58,501 nucleotides of DNA from an uncultured Eubacteriales bacterium. GTDB taxonomy: Bacteria > Bacillota > Clostridia > Christensenellales > CAG-138. The DNA is taken from contig CADAPG010000003.1 in NCBI GenBank assembly GCA_902789675.1, positions 1-58,501 on the forward strand, in the 5' to 3' direction. The notes below the pieces were generated by a model that saw only the letters and a program-made list of their open reading frames with translations, had not been told where the DNA came from and made no database searches. This document shows positions 50,654 to 58,501 of this stretch, piece by piece. Position 1 is the stretch's first letter, and every line of letters begins with the position of its first letter. The position numbers and the translations under genes were made by a program.

Positions 50654-50834
50654 GGTTCCATTGTACGGCAGCGCGGCCGTTTCGTCAACCGTGCGCGGGG
50701 ATTTCTTACATCTTATTCACAAACGGGTCTGCGGCGTTTTTGTTCGCAAAACGTTGAATTTCCGACAAACTCATTTCACAATCGGCGCATACAATAGCAA
50801 TCGTAAAATCAAACATGCGATGGAGGTCGCTCTG

Positions 50835-52085
50835 ATGGAATATAACGGATACAACGGATATCGCGGATACAACGCATCCTATGAACCGAAACGGAAAAAG
50901 CAAGGCGTCGGCGCCGCGGTGCTGATCGCCTGCACGGCGATGGCGGTGGTGATCGGTCTGTTCGCGGGCGTTCTGCTGATGAACAGCACGATCCGGAAGG
51001 AACGCGCCGCAGAAGTGAAGCCTGCGGTGACTGCAGCGGCAGAGGAGCCTGCGCAGATGCCTTCCGGAGAGACGGCGGCGGCGACTTCCGAGCCGGCGCA
51101 GGCGGGATCGGTCTCGACCGGATTCGCCTATGAAGGACAGTATACGCGCGCGCAGATCGTGGAGCTTTGCGCGCCGAGCGTCGTCGGCATCGACGCGGTG
51201 TTCGAAACGACGGTCTCCTACTGGGGCAGACCGCAGACCTATGAACAGCAGGGCAGCGGCAGCGGCGTGATCCTGACCGCGGACGGCTATATCGCCACCT
51301 GCGCGCACGTCGTGGACGGCGCGAAGTCGATCACCGTCACCCTGAACGACGACGTATCCTATCCGGCGACGCTCGTCGGTTCGGACGCGCGCAACGATCT
51401 TGCCATCATCAAGATCGAAGCGACGGATCTCGTTCCCACCGTGCTCGGCGACAGCGACATGCTGACCGTCGGCGAGGACGTGATCGCGATCGGCAATCCC
51501 CTGGGCGAGCTGCGCGGCACGGCGACCGGCGGCATCATCTCGGCGGTCAAGCGCAGCATCACGGTCGAGGGAACGGACATGCAGCTGATCCAGACGGATG
51601 CGGCGATCAGCCCGGGCAACTCCGGCGGCGGACTCTTCAACGCCTCCGGCAAGCTGATCGGCATCGTCAACGCGAAGGTGTCCGATTCGAACGCGGAGGG
51701 TCTCGGCTTTGCGATCCCGGTCAACAGCGTGGTCAAGGAGATCAACGATCTTCTGAACTTCGGCTACGTCACCGGCCGCGCGTACCTCGGCGTATACACG
51801 CAGAACGTCACGCTGACGAACGACTTCGGCTTCTTCTCCTACGGCGGCACGCGCTGCGTGCAGATCACGGACGTGGTGAAGGGCGGTCCGGCAGAGGCGG
51901 CGGGACTGAAGGCGGGGGATCTGATCCTGGAGATCGACGGCAAGACCGTATCCTCGAACGACGTTCTGTCCGATCTGATCGCGTCCTACAACGCGGGCGA
52001 TTCCGCAACGCTGACCGTTCGCCGCGACGGAAACCGCACGGAGATCCGCGTCACGTTCGCGGAGTATGTTCCGACCGAACCGTAA
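50835..52085 (+). CDS. HtrA/DegP-type serine protease
   Basis: A 416-residue protease. A Tyr/Asn/Gly-rich cytosolic start (MEYNGYNGYRGYNASYEP), one helix (about 25-48), a Glu/Ala spacer, the trypsin-like domain with His158 (CAHVV), Asp188 (RNDLAII) and Ser263 (SPGNSGGGLF), and one C-terminal PDZ domain (VQITDVVKGGPAEAAGLKAGDLILEIDGK). It acts in protein quality control outside the membrane. GGAGG lies 8 bases before ATG 50835; ATG 50820 is in frame but overlaps that site. It stands alone between divergent and convergent neighbours and ends in an 18-bp hairpin. Confidence 0.95.
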   Translation: MEYNGYNGYRGYNASYEPKRKKQGVGAAVLIACTAMAVVIGLFAGVLLMNSTIRKERAAEVKPAVTAAAEEPAQMPSGETAAATSEPAQAGSVSTGFAYEGQYTRAQIVELCAPSVVGIDAVFETTVSYWGRPQTYEQQGSGSGVILTADGYIATCAHVVDGAKSITVTLNDDVSYPATLVGSDARNDLAIIKIEATDLVPTVLGDSDMLTVGEDVIAIGNPLGELRGTATGGIISAVKRSITVEGTDMQLIQTDAAISPGNSGGGLFNASGKLIGIVNAKVSDSNAEGLGFAIPVNSVVKEINDLLNFGYVTGRAYLGVYTQNVTLTNDFGFFSYGGTRCVQITDVVKGGPAEAAGLKAGDLILEIDGKTVSSNDVLSDLIASYNAGDSATLTVRRDGNRTEIRVTFAEYVPTEP

Positions 52086-52097
52086 CATTCAAATGAA

Positions 52098-52141
52098 AAA
52101 CGGGAGCCGCTGCAGATTCTGCAGCGGCTCCCGTTTGTTTT
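52098..52141. terminator. Strong, nearly symmetric terminator
   Basis: An 18-bp perfect stem (52098-52115 with 52119-52136), ATT loop, T-rich on the + strand and partly on the minus strand. Confidence 0.92.
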
Positions 52142-52157
52142 TCGGGAAAAGGGTGCG

Positions 52158-53054
52158 TCAGCGCCTCAGCGGAGGCAGGTCGGACGGCGTGGTCGCCTTG
52201 GTGACCTTGAATTCGCGGGAATAGAGGACCTTTCCGCTCTTGCTCTGGTATTCGACCAAAAGGCTGACGTCGCTGATGTATGCGCCGAGCGCGTTCACGC
52301 CGTTCTGATAGAACGACGCAGACAGATCCACGCCGTATTGCAGCGAGGACCGGAGCTGTTCTTCGCTCGTGTAATAGGGATCGACCGTATAGCGGGCGCA
52401 AACGGTGATCCGATGCCCGCTCAGGGAGACGTCGGTGCGAAGCGTGCCGAGCGACAGCAGACCCGAGAGCGAGGAGGCGAGGTTCGCGTCGTCGATCCAT
52501 TTCTGCAGCATGCGGTCCTGTCCGCTCTTGATGTCGCTTTTCGCGGAGGAGCAGAAGGACGACCACCTGGAATCGAGCTTCTTCAGCGCGTCCCGGTCGC
52601 GATCGGCGAACGCCTCTTCGGTGCTGTCCTGCAGATCGTAGTATTCCTCAAGCTTCGACGAGGACAGGAAGGCGAGCTCCGTCTGACGGAACGGGGTCTG
52701 ATTGATGGAACGGTACGTCGAGAAGACGGAGCGGAGGTTGTTTGCAAACGCGGACCACTCGTCGATGCGATCCTCCAGATCCTCCAGCTCGCCGTCTTCG
52801 CAGGCGTTGCGGATGGCTGCTTCCAGCGCGCGGTTTTCGGCGGACTCGCTGTCGGTCAGATACTTCTTCTCGTCGGCGGTCAGATATTTCGTCTGGATCT
52901 CGGCAAAGATACGTTCCTTGGTCTGCTCCTCCGTTTCGGAGAGCAGGTCCCACAGATCCGACGCGGCAGGCGTGCTGCGTTCGGCGACGGAGGCGCACGC
53001 CGCGCAGGTAAGCAGCGTCATAAGCGCCAGTATCACGGCAATGATTCGTTTCAT
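52158..53054 (-). CDS. Lipoprotein, helical (298 aa)
   Basis: A predicted lipoprotein with signal MKRIIAVILALMTLLTCAACAS (lipobox TCAAC, Cys20). The central part (about 30-195) is charged and helical with many Glu/Asp/Ser. The final 90 residues look beta-rich (GTLRTDVSLSGHRITVCARYTVDPYYTSEEQLRSSLQYGVDLSASFYQNGV; ISDVSLLVEYQSKSGKVLYSREF). No family recognised. It lies 49 bases after the SH3b protein on the same strand, so it is likely the last gene of the 55952-to-52158 unit. Confidence 0.78.
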   Translation of the reverse strand: MKRIIAVILALMTLLTCAACASVAERSTPAASDLWDLLSETEEQTKERIFAEIQTKYLTADEKKYLTDSESAENRALEAAIRNACEDGELEDLEDRIDEWSAFANNLRSVFSTYRSINQTPFRQTELAFLSSSKLEEYYDLQDSTEEAFADRDRDALKKLDSRWSSFCSSAKSDIKSGQDRMLQKWIDDANLASSLSGLLSLGTLRTDVSLSGHRITVCARYTVDPYYTSEEQLRSSLQYGVDLSASFYQNGVNALGAYISDVSLLVEYQSKSGKVLYSREFKVTKATTPSDLPPLRR

Positions 53055-53103
53055 AATCTGATCCTCTTTCGTTTTGCGGCAGTTGTTTGTTCGGTTTGCG
53101 GAC

Positions 53104-54927
53104 TCAATCGTCCAGATCCACGAACTGGCTGTGGATGTAGGCGAATCCGTCGTCGTATACGATCATCGCCCATTCGCCCTGGATCTCGATGACCTCGACC
53201 TTCTTTCCTTTGTTGATCGCGCCGAGACGCTCGCTTTCGACGTCCGGCTCCCTGCGCACGGTGACGCGGTTGTTGACCCGCACGATCGTGCCGATATGGT
53301 GCACGGCGACGTAGTCGCGGTGGACGTAGGCGACGCCGCCCATGTATTCGATCATCACCCAGTCGCCGACTCTGCCCAGCACGATGACCGTTCTGCCCCA
53401 CTTGAATGCGTCGAGCTTCCTGCTGTCGGAGTTCGGCTCCTCGCGGACGTTTGCGGCGTTGTTGCAGTGCAGGATCGTGGCGACCCTCCGCTCGGTTGCG
53501 GGAACCGGCGTCGGGGTCGGCGTGGGAGTAGGCGTGGGCGTAGGCGTGATGTACGGCGTGGCTGTGATGTCCGGCTCGGGCGACAGCGTAATGGGCGGAT
53601 CGTTCATCAGATCAAAGGGGGCGGGATCCGACTTTGCGGTCGGCGTCGGATCGTCGTGCGGCAGTTCCGCCGGGCGCTGTTCGGGCGCTTCCGTGATCTG
53701 CGCGGCCGACGCTTCGACCTGCTGTGAGACCGGCGTCTGCCCGTCTGCGACGGAGAGGTATTCGTTGATCCGCACGGCGGAGACCTTGGATCCTTCGAAC
53801 AGGAACGATTCCGTTTTGGCGATCTGTCCGTTCGGACCGTAGGTGATCCGTTCGACCGGCTTTTTCGACAGGGAGATCTCCTTGAACCCATGGATCACGG
53901 AGAGATAGGACTCCTTCGTCAGGAGCGTTCCCGCATCGTCGTAGGAATAGGTGAAGATCTCTCTTCCGAGCGTATCCTCAAGATCGCCTTTCGCTTCCGC
54001 GATCAGCCCGTGAAGCCGCGTTCCGGGGACGGAAGGCTCCTTCTCCAGGAAATAGCGGATTCCGATCTCGACGGGCTCGACGTCGTTGAATTCGTATGTG
54101 ACATGCACCAAAAGGTCCCTGGCGTCGTAAACGCTCGTTTCGCGCAGGGTGAAGCCCGCCGCGTTGTCATAGGTCGAGAGCGTCTCGGTCCGTCCGCCGT
54201 CCGGATCCGGAACGACCGTTTGCTCAGAAATGAATCCGAAGACGGCTTCGCCGTTGCGGTATTGCGTCATCAGTCCCCCGTACGAGAACTTTGCGTTTGC
54301 GTACTGCGGATAGCTCTTCAGGCATTCCATCGCGAAGGAGCAGCAATCGGCACGGGTAAAGGAACCGCGGGAAACGTCCGTAAGCTTCACGACGGGTACG
54401 GCGTCGGTCGGATTCTCGCATGCGATCCGAACGTCATACCGGCAGCCGTCCTGTTCCCAACTGATGAGGGAGGGGCTGTTTTCGGCGTCGTATTCGTATC
54501 GGAAGGTCAGCGTCTCCGCGTCGGTGCGCTTCTCGCGAACAAGGCAATTCGGCTCATACGAATAGATCGTGGAGGACAGACGACGGAGGGAGCCGTCCGA
54601 TTCGACGCTGTTGAGCGAGGACTCGCGCAGCACCGTCCGGTTCGCTTCCTGCTTTTTTGCGGCTGCCTGTTTTCCGGACAGGAGCAGAAGCGTCGCGCTC
54701 GCCGCGATGAGGGCGACGAGGGCAAAGAGGATCGTAAGCCCTGCCCAGAGCGGGAAACGCTTCTTTTCGCCTTTGGGCTTGCTTGTCTTTGCACGGGCGG
54801 GCTCGGGCGAAGACGGCGCGGGGACTTCTTTTCTGCGATAGACCTTTCCGCAGCGGGGGCAGCGGAAGCTTTCACCGGGCTTGATCCGGTCGGTATTGAT
54901 ATTTGTCTGACAGTTTTTGCAGATCAT
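53104..54927 (-). CDS. Zinc-ribbon membrane protein with two C-terminal SH3b domains
   Basis: A 607-residue protein. N-terminal zinc ribbon MICKNCQTN...FRCPRCGKVYRRK (1-30), a Lys/Pro-rich segment, one helix (about 53-75), then about 300 residues of beta-rich repeats (YDNAAGFTLRETSVYDARDLLVHVTYEF; YDDAGTLLTKESYL). A Pro-Thr spacer (TPTPTPTPTPTP type, near 470) is followed by two SH3b modules (CNNAANVREEPNSDSRKLDAF; VNNRVTVRREPDVESERLGAI). SH3b domains usually bind peptidoglycan. The start codon overlaps the stop of the preceding gene as ATGA. Confidence 0.9.
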   Translation of the reverse strand: MICKNCQTNINTDRIKPGESFRCPRCGKVYRRKEVPAPSSPEPARAKTSKPKGEKKRFPLWAGLTILFALVALIAASATLLLLSGKQAAAKKQEANRTVLRESSLNSVESDGSLRRLSSTIYSYEPNCLVREKRTDAETLTFRYEYDAENSPSLISWEQDGCRYDVRIACENPTDAVPVVKLTDVSRGSFTRADCCSFAMECLKSYPQYANAKFSYGGLMTQYRNGEAVFGFISEQTVVPDPDGGRTETLSTYDNAAGFTLRETSVYDARDLLVHVTYEFNDVEPVEIGIRYFLEKEPSVPGTRLHGLIAEAKGDLEDTLGREIFTYSYDDAGTLLTKESYLSVIHGFKEISLSKKPVERITYGPNGQIAKTESFLFEGSKVSAVRINEYLSVADGQTPVSQQVEASAAQITEAPEQRPAELPHDDPTPTAKSDPAPFDLMNDPPITLSPEPDITATPYITPTPTPTPTPTPTPVPATERRVATILHCNNAANVREEPNSDSRKLDAFKWGRTVIVLGRVGDWVMIEYMGGVAYVHRDYVAVHHIGTIVRVNNRVTVRREPDVESERLGAINKGKKVEVIEIQGEWAMIVYDDGFAYIHSQFVDLDD

Positions 54928-55952
54928 AACATATCTCCTGTGAAAACCGGTACGTCGTCATCTTCCGTTTCTTCCGTCGGTTCGGTACTCTGCGGGGGAT
55001 CCTTCTTTTCGGGCGCGGGGTCCGCTTTTCTCGCGGGCAGGGACCGGAAATACAGGATCAGACCGACGACGCCCATCGCAAGGATCGCCCATCCGAACAG
55101 TCCGATCAGGAACTTGCCGAAGGCGCCGGAAACATGGAAGGTGTTTTCAAATTTGTATTCTCCGCGCAGGACCGCCTGGATCCATCGGATCATGACGGCG
55201 TTCACGGAAACCACGTGCCGTTCGAAGGTCGAAAGGGAAAGCTTCTCGACCGTCGAGCGGATCCCGGACAGCACGGCGGCGTTCCAGATGATGACCGTGA
55301 GACCGTCCGCGATCAGAAGACCGTAGGTGAACGGATGTTCGCCTTTTCGCCTGCGCAGCAGCAGCGGCAGCAGAACCGGCAGCGGCAGCAGAAGCAGGAT
55401 CAGCATCTCCGGATGCCCGACCAGCGTAAACGAGGGCGCGTTGGTGCCGCTGAGGGTGAATTCGCCGCCGAACGCAAGCTTCATAAACGGCATCCCGGTC
55501 GAGCGCGCCGCAGAGTAGACGAAGCGGCAATACGGGAGGAACGCCGCGAGCACGACGAGCAGCAGCAAGAGCTTCGAAACGAGGGAAATGATCCCGAACG
55601 CCTTTTGCTCGCGCGTCCGGAATTCGATCGCGCGATTCAGACGGGCATTGAACGACGCGGGCTTCGGCGCGGACGGAACGGGTTTTGATTCCGGCTTCGG
55701 CGCGGGCGCCGCAGGCGGGATCCGCTGCGGCTTGCTTTGGGTTACGGGCTTCGGCTCCGGCTTCGGCGCGGGGGCCGCAGGCGGGATCCGCTGCGGTTCG
55801 CTTTGGGTTACGGGCGGAACGACCGCGGGCGATTCCGCAATCGGCTGTTCCGCCGCCTGCTTCGGGATGCTCCGCTTCTTGATGGGCGATCCGCAATGAA
55901 CGCAGAATTCTGCGTCGTCGCGAAGCTGTTTTCCGCAAGTTTGACAATACAT
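54924..55952 (-). CDS. Zinc-ribbon multi-helix membrane protein with 22-residue repeats
   Basis: A 342-residue protein. It begins with a zinc ribbon MYCQTCGKQLRDDAEFCVHCG (1-21). A Pro-rich segment follows (about 30-100) in which two 22-residue units with PQRIPPAAPAPKPE are encoded by 66-bp near-identical copies (55691-55756 and 55757-55822). Then come about five hydrophobic helices (about 120-310; LLLLVVLAAFLPYC, ILLLLPLPVLLPLLL, LIGLFGWAILAMGVVGLILYF) with an acidic tail. Function unknown. AGGAG lies before ATG 55952, and translation is coupled to the SH3b protein by ATGA. Confidence 0.82.
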   Translation of the reverse strand: MYCQTCGKQLRDDAEFCVHCGSPIKKRSIPKQAAEQPIAESPAVVPPVTQSEPQRIPPAAPAPKPEPKPVTQSKPQRIPPAAPAPKPESKPVPSAPKPASFNARLNRAIEFRTREQKAFGIISLVSKLLLLLVVLAAFLPYCRFVYSAARSTGMPFMKLAFGGEFTLSGTNAPSFTLVGHPEMLILLLLPLPVLLPLLLRRRKGEHPFTYGLLIADGLTVIIWNAAVLSGIRSTVEKLSLSTFERHVVSVNAVMIRWIQAVLRGEYKFENTFHVSGAFGKFLIGLFGWAILAMGVVGLILYFRSLPARKADPAPEKKDPPQSTEPTEETEDDDVPVFTGDML

Positions 55953-56104
55953 ACCTGTTTTCTCCTGCTTTTTCGGTTTATGTTTGTTCGTGCAAACCGG
56001 TTCTCTTTGCCTATTATACTATATAGACGCGGGAACGGACAATCGGGTTTGATGATTTTTCGATTTTTTTAAAAGAAAAAAAGATATTTGCGGGAGATGG
56101 ATCG

Positions 56105-56134
56105 AAAAAAGCCCGGGACGAACCCGTCCCGGGC
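56105..56134 (-). terminator. Rho-independent terminator
   Basis: A 10-bp GC-rich stem (56111-56120 with 56125-56134) followed by TTTTTT on the minus strand. Confidence 0.93.
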
Positions 56135-56159
56135 ATGTGTTTTTACGGATGATGCGGCG

Positions 56160-57296
56160 TCAGAACTGGATGACGATCATCGGTCGGACAGCCTTTCCGC
56201 TGAAGTTCACCTGATATTCCCAAATATCGCCGTCGTCGTGTACGCAGTAGGCGCAGTTCGCCAGACTGGTATCATACCACCACCAGCCGTAATACTCAAC
56301 GAACTCATAGGTCTTGCTGAAATCGCCGACCCACCAGAGGCAGCGCTTCGCGTCCGCTCCCTGCGAGATCGCGTACTCGGTCGAGGACGTTTTCCGATAA
56401 TTCAGCGGCAGCCGCTTCGCGTCCTCCTTGCTCATCAGCGATACCGGCGAAGCCATCACGGCAGTCTCCTCGCTGCTGAACGCTCTGTTCCTGAAATCTT
56501 CGTTCAGCCACTTAAAGATGTCGCTGCCCAGGAAGGTGACCTCTTCGTTCTTGTTGTGGAACTTCCTGCTGTCGAGCGCGTAGACGGACAGCAGCGTGAC
56601 CTTGTTGCCTTCCTTTTCGACCACGTACCATTGGATCGGCTTCTCGCTGCCCATGGACGTCTGCGGATAGTTGCCGAACGTTACGACGTCGTACAGCGAA
56701 AGCTCGCTTGCCGATGCGACCGCTCTGCCGTTTTTCTTCAGCGGATGATCCGGCGCCGGTGTGGGCGTGGGTTCCGGCGTCGGCGCGGGTGTGGGTGTGG
56801 GCGTCGGTGCGGGCGTGGGTTCGGGCGTGGGTTCGGGCGTGGGTTCCGGCGTCGGCACGGGTGTGGGTTCGGGCGTCGGCACGGGTGTGGGTTCCGGCGT
56901 TGGCGCGGGCGTGGGCGCTTCGGTCGGCGCTTCCGCGAGCGCGGGCGTCGTCGCTTCTGTGGATTCGGACGTCGGCGCTTCGACCGGCTCTGCCGTTGCC
57001 GCAGCTTCGACCGGCTTTTCTTCCGTTTTACCGTTGCAGTTCGTTGCGGAGAAAACGATCCAGACGACTGCCGCCAGCAGCAGCGCGGACAGAACGGTGA
57101 CGCAGGCGATCAGTACCTTTTTCCCTTTTTCGGGCGGCTGCTGTCCGCCGTTCCTGTCATACTGAGAACGGGTCCCCCTCGGCGGCTCGGCATATTGATC
57201 CTTCGGTCCCTTTGATACGGGCGTTAGCTTTTTGGTTCCGCTCGGAAACGCGGTCTGTCCGTATTCCGAGCCGTTTTTATCGTACTGATTTGCCAT
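56160..57296 (-). CDS. Membrane-anchored DUF6273 protein
   Basis: A 378-residue protein. A cytosolic N-terminus (MANQYDKNGSEYGQTAF) and a helix (about 60-82) are followed by a long Pro/Thr/Glu spacer (about 95-195, many PTPEPT units) and an outside domain (about 205-378). VTFGNYPQTSMGSEKPIQWYVVEKEGNKVTLLSVYALDSRKFHN and FKWLNEDFRNRAFSSEE are DUF6273 signatures; the end AVRPMIVIQF corresponds to GVRPALWI-type ends, a C-type-lectin/formylglycine-enzyme-like fold. AAAAGGGGG precedes ATG 57296. A duplicate, frameshifted copy lies directly upstream. Confidence 0.88.
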   Translation of the reverse strand: MANQYDKNGSEYGQTAFPSGTKKLTPVSKGPKDQYAEPPRGTRSQYDRNGGQQPPEKGKKVLIACVTVLSALLLAAVVWIVFSATNCNGKTEEKPVEAAATAEPVEAPTSESTEATTPALAEAPTEAPTPAPTPEPTPVPTPEPTPVPTPEPTPEPTPEPTPAPTPTPTPAPTPEPTPTPAPDHPLKKNGRAVASASELSLYDVVTFGNYPQTSMGSEKPIQWYVVEKEGNKVTLLSVYALDSRKFHNKNEEVTFLGSDIFKWLNEDFRNRAFSSEETAVMASPVSLMSKEDAKRLPLNYRKTSSTEYAISQGADAKRCLWWVGDFSKTYEFVEYYGWWWYDTSLANCAYCVHDDGDIWEYQVNFSGKAVRPMIVIQF

Positions 57297-57377
57297 ATGA
57301 TCCCCCTTTTACAATAACATGTGTGATCCGCGGCGATGCCGCAGTACGGTCATTCCTCGTTGCCGTCCGCGGCGGGT
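57294..57377. repeat. 84-bp direct repeat, copy 1 (duplication border)
   Basis: From the start codon upward this matches 58332-58415 without gaps (offset exactly 1038 bases) and with only a few base changes. It includes the ribosome site, a GCGGC-ATC-GCCGC hairpin and remnants of the 3' end of the gene now at 58388. Confidence 0.9.
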
Positions 57378-57385
57378 GTACAGCG

Positions 57386-58334
57386 TCAGGATTCGATATT
57401 GATCCACAAAGCGGGGCGAACCGCGCCGTCCCAGGTGTGGACACGAACGCCGTCATAGCCGACGGAGCCGACATAGTTGACAATTGCGGCGAGAAAAGAA
57501 TTCATGCCGGGCGACCGCAGCCACCACCAGCAATTCCCGTCAAGAGGATTGATGTAAGCGCCGCGCTTCACAGCGTATGCCGTTGCCTGACATTTCCTTG
57601 CGCTCTCCCCGGTGAGGTATTGATTGACTTCCGTAATGCTCAGGAGGAACACCTTGTCCGTCGTGTCGCGTCCGGGAGAAGTACCGTATGACGGATTCCG
57701 ATCCGCCGTAACCGTTTCGGTTCGGATCATGGCCTGTTCATCGGCGCTGAAGGCGTTGTTGAGGAAGGTATCGTTCAGCCAGCCATGTAAAAAACAGGTT
57801 TCCCATGTTACTTCCTGTTCCTTGGCGTTATATGGCCGGCAATCGAGCGCATACCGGCTGATCACAAGCACCCGATCTTTTTCTTTTGCAAGAACCAGCC
57901 ATTCAATATCCTCTGTGCCGTTGTATGGATTGTTGTCCTGCTCATAAGAGCCGAACAGAATGATATCTCCTGCTTTTGTGCCGTCGGGTAAACGCAGTCC
58001 CGGGCGTCGGCGCTTTTGTCGTTTTTGGCGTTTCCGCGGCAGCGATGGGGTTATCTTCCGTCTTGCCTCGGTGTGTTGCGGAGAAGACGATCCAGACGAC
58101 CGCCGCGAGCAGCAGCGCGAACAGAACGGCGATGCAGACGATCAGGACTTTTTTGTTTTGATCGGGCTTTTGACCGCCGTTCCTATCATACTGAGAACGG
58201 CGTTTTCCCGACGACCCGGCATATTGATCCCCCGGGTCCTTTGACGCGGACGTCAGTTTTTTGGTTCCGCCCGGAAACGCGGTCTGTCCGTATTCCGAAC
58301 CGTTTGATCCGTTTTTGTCATACTGATTTGCCAT
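57386..58334 (-). pseudogene. DUF6273 paralogue with a one-base frameshift
   Basis: The first 110 codons from ATG 58334 (MANQYDKNGSNGSEYGQTAF, helix about 64-86, short KTTKAPTP spacer) parallel the gene at 57296. The frame then ends early at 57942. The remainder, LRLPDGTKAGDIILFGSYEQ to GAVRPALWINIES, is intact in the next frame down to 57386. The shift maps to the CCCGGG run at 57999-58004. Removing one base there gives TPGLRLPDGT and one continuous protein of about 315 residues, and the total span of 949 bases fits one extra base. The domain parts WETCFLHGWLNDTFLNNAF and CWWWLRSPG are typical DUF6273. It may be a real mutation, phase variation or a sequencing error. Confidence 0.85.
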
Positions 58335-58415
58335 ATGATCCCCCTTTTACAATAACATGTGTGATCCGCGGCGATGCCGCAGTACGGTCATTCCCGATTG
58401 CTGTCCGCGGCGGGT
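58332..58415. repeat. 84-bp direct repeat, copy 2 (duplication border)
   Basis: Partner of 57294-57377. It covers the start region of the frameshifted paralogue and the 3' end of the next gene, so the tandem duplication unit was about 1.04 kb. Confidence 0.9.
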
Positions 58416-58501
58416 TCCTCCTGCGCGGCTTTCTTTTTGCGAACCGCGAGCAGGAACACCAGAAGCAGGGCGAGGTAGGCGACGAGCAGACCCAGCGTGA
58501 T
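58388..58501 (-). CDS. C-terminal end of a membrane protein, cut by the window edge
   Basis: The last 37 codons are visible on the minus strand: a hydrophobic helix (ITLGLLVAYLALLLVFLLAV) and a charged tail (RKKKAAQEEPAADSNRE) ending at TGA 58388-58390. The helix plus basic tail is what is expected of a C-terminal membrane anchor with the tail inside. Nothing can be said about function. A remnant of its last codons (…PAADGNEE) is present in the other repeat copy at about 57350-57377. Confidence 0.7.
   Translation of the reverse strand: MTLGLLVAYLALLLVFLLAVRKKKAAQEEPAADSNRE

Overview
The window reads as a stretch of chromosome from a GC-rich member of the Clostridia (Bacillota), probably an uncultured gut lineage. 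The pointers are Gram-positive gene orders (dnaX-ybaB-recR, mrnC-rlmB-sigH, pth-mfd-prsA), a sporulation-type sigma-H, many lipoproteins with lipoboxes, strong AGGAGG-type ribosome sites, and no outer-membrane genes. No phage, insertion sequence, CRISPR array, rRNA or tRNA was seen. The taxonomic statement is an inference from gene content.

Layout. 1-4.5 kb: end of an unknown gene; a small AT-rich island with an XRE regulator and a divergent membrane protein carrying sixteen CxxC pairs; radA and a membrane propeller-like protein. 4.5-10.4 kb: dnaX-ybaB-recR continuing through a lipoprotein amidase into arginine deiminase and ornithine carbamoyltransferase, with ATGA overlaps at two junctions. 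10.4-16.4 kb: a repeat cluster that runs into a lipoprotein gene, an ECF sigma/DUF4367 pair, small membrane proteins and an NlpC/P60 endopeptidase. 16.5-18.8 kb: mrnC-rlmB-sigH. 18.9-24.3 kb: a tandem stefin-like lipoprotein, small envelope proteins and a large secreted CAP/Big_2/LRR/FN3 protein. 24.4-30.3 kb: YitT, a PepV-like dipeptidase, a two-component pair, an AT-rich repeat array, a GntR regulator and a patatin lipase. 30.8-37.5 kb: argS-serS, zinc-ribbon and Na/Pi proteins. 37.6-42.5 kb: a DUF937 protein with a histone-H1-like tail, a DUF11 protein, and prsA at the end of pth-mfd-prsA. 46.7-58.5 kb: an envelope-protein block with a 22-repeat LRR protein, a DUF368 undecaprenyl-phosphate carrier with an extra domain, HtrA, SH3b and zinc-ribbon proteins, and duplicated DUF6273 proteins, one of them frameshifted.

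The least ordinary signals are: the double stefin/cystatin lipoprotein; a dispersed palindromic repeat read in frame inside dnaX, where a -1 shift would give a gamma-sized product, and again as the C-terminus of a lipoprotein; the six-copy CTTAAGAAGA array; a beta-rich insertion in the DUF368 transporter; an ArgRS with altered HIGH and KMSK-equivalent motifs; extracytoplasmic DnaJ-type zinc fingers; and a recurring design of cytosolic zinc ribbon, one membrane helix and an outside domain. Starts were chosen from ribosome binding sites, so several genes are shorter than the maximal open frame. All functional names come from reading motifs by eye; no database search was run.
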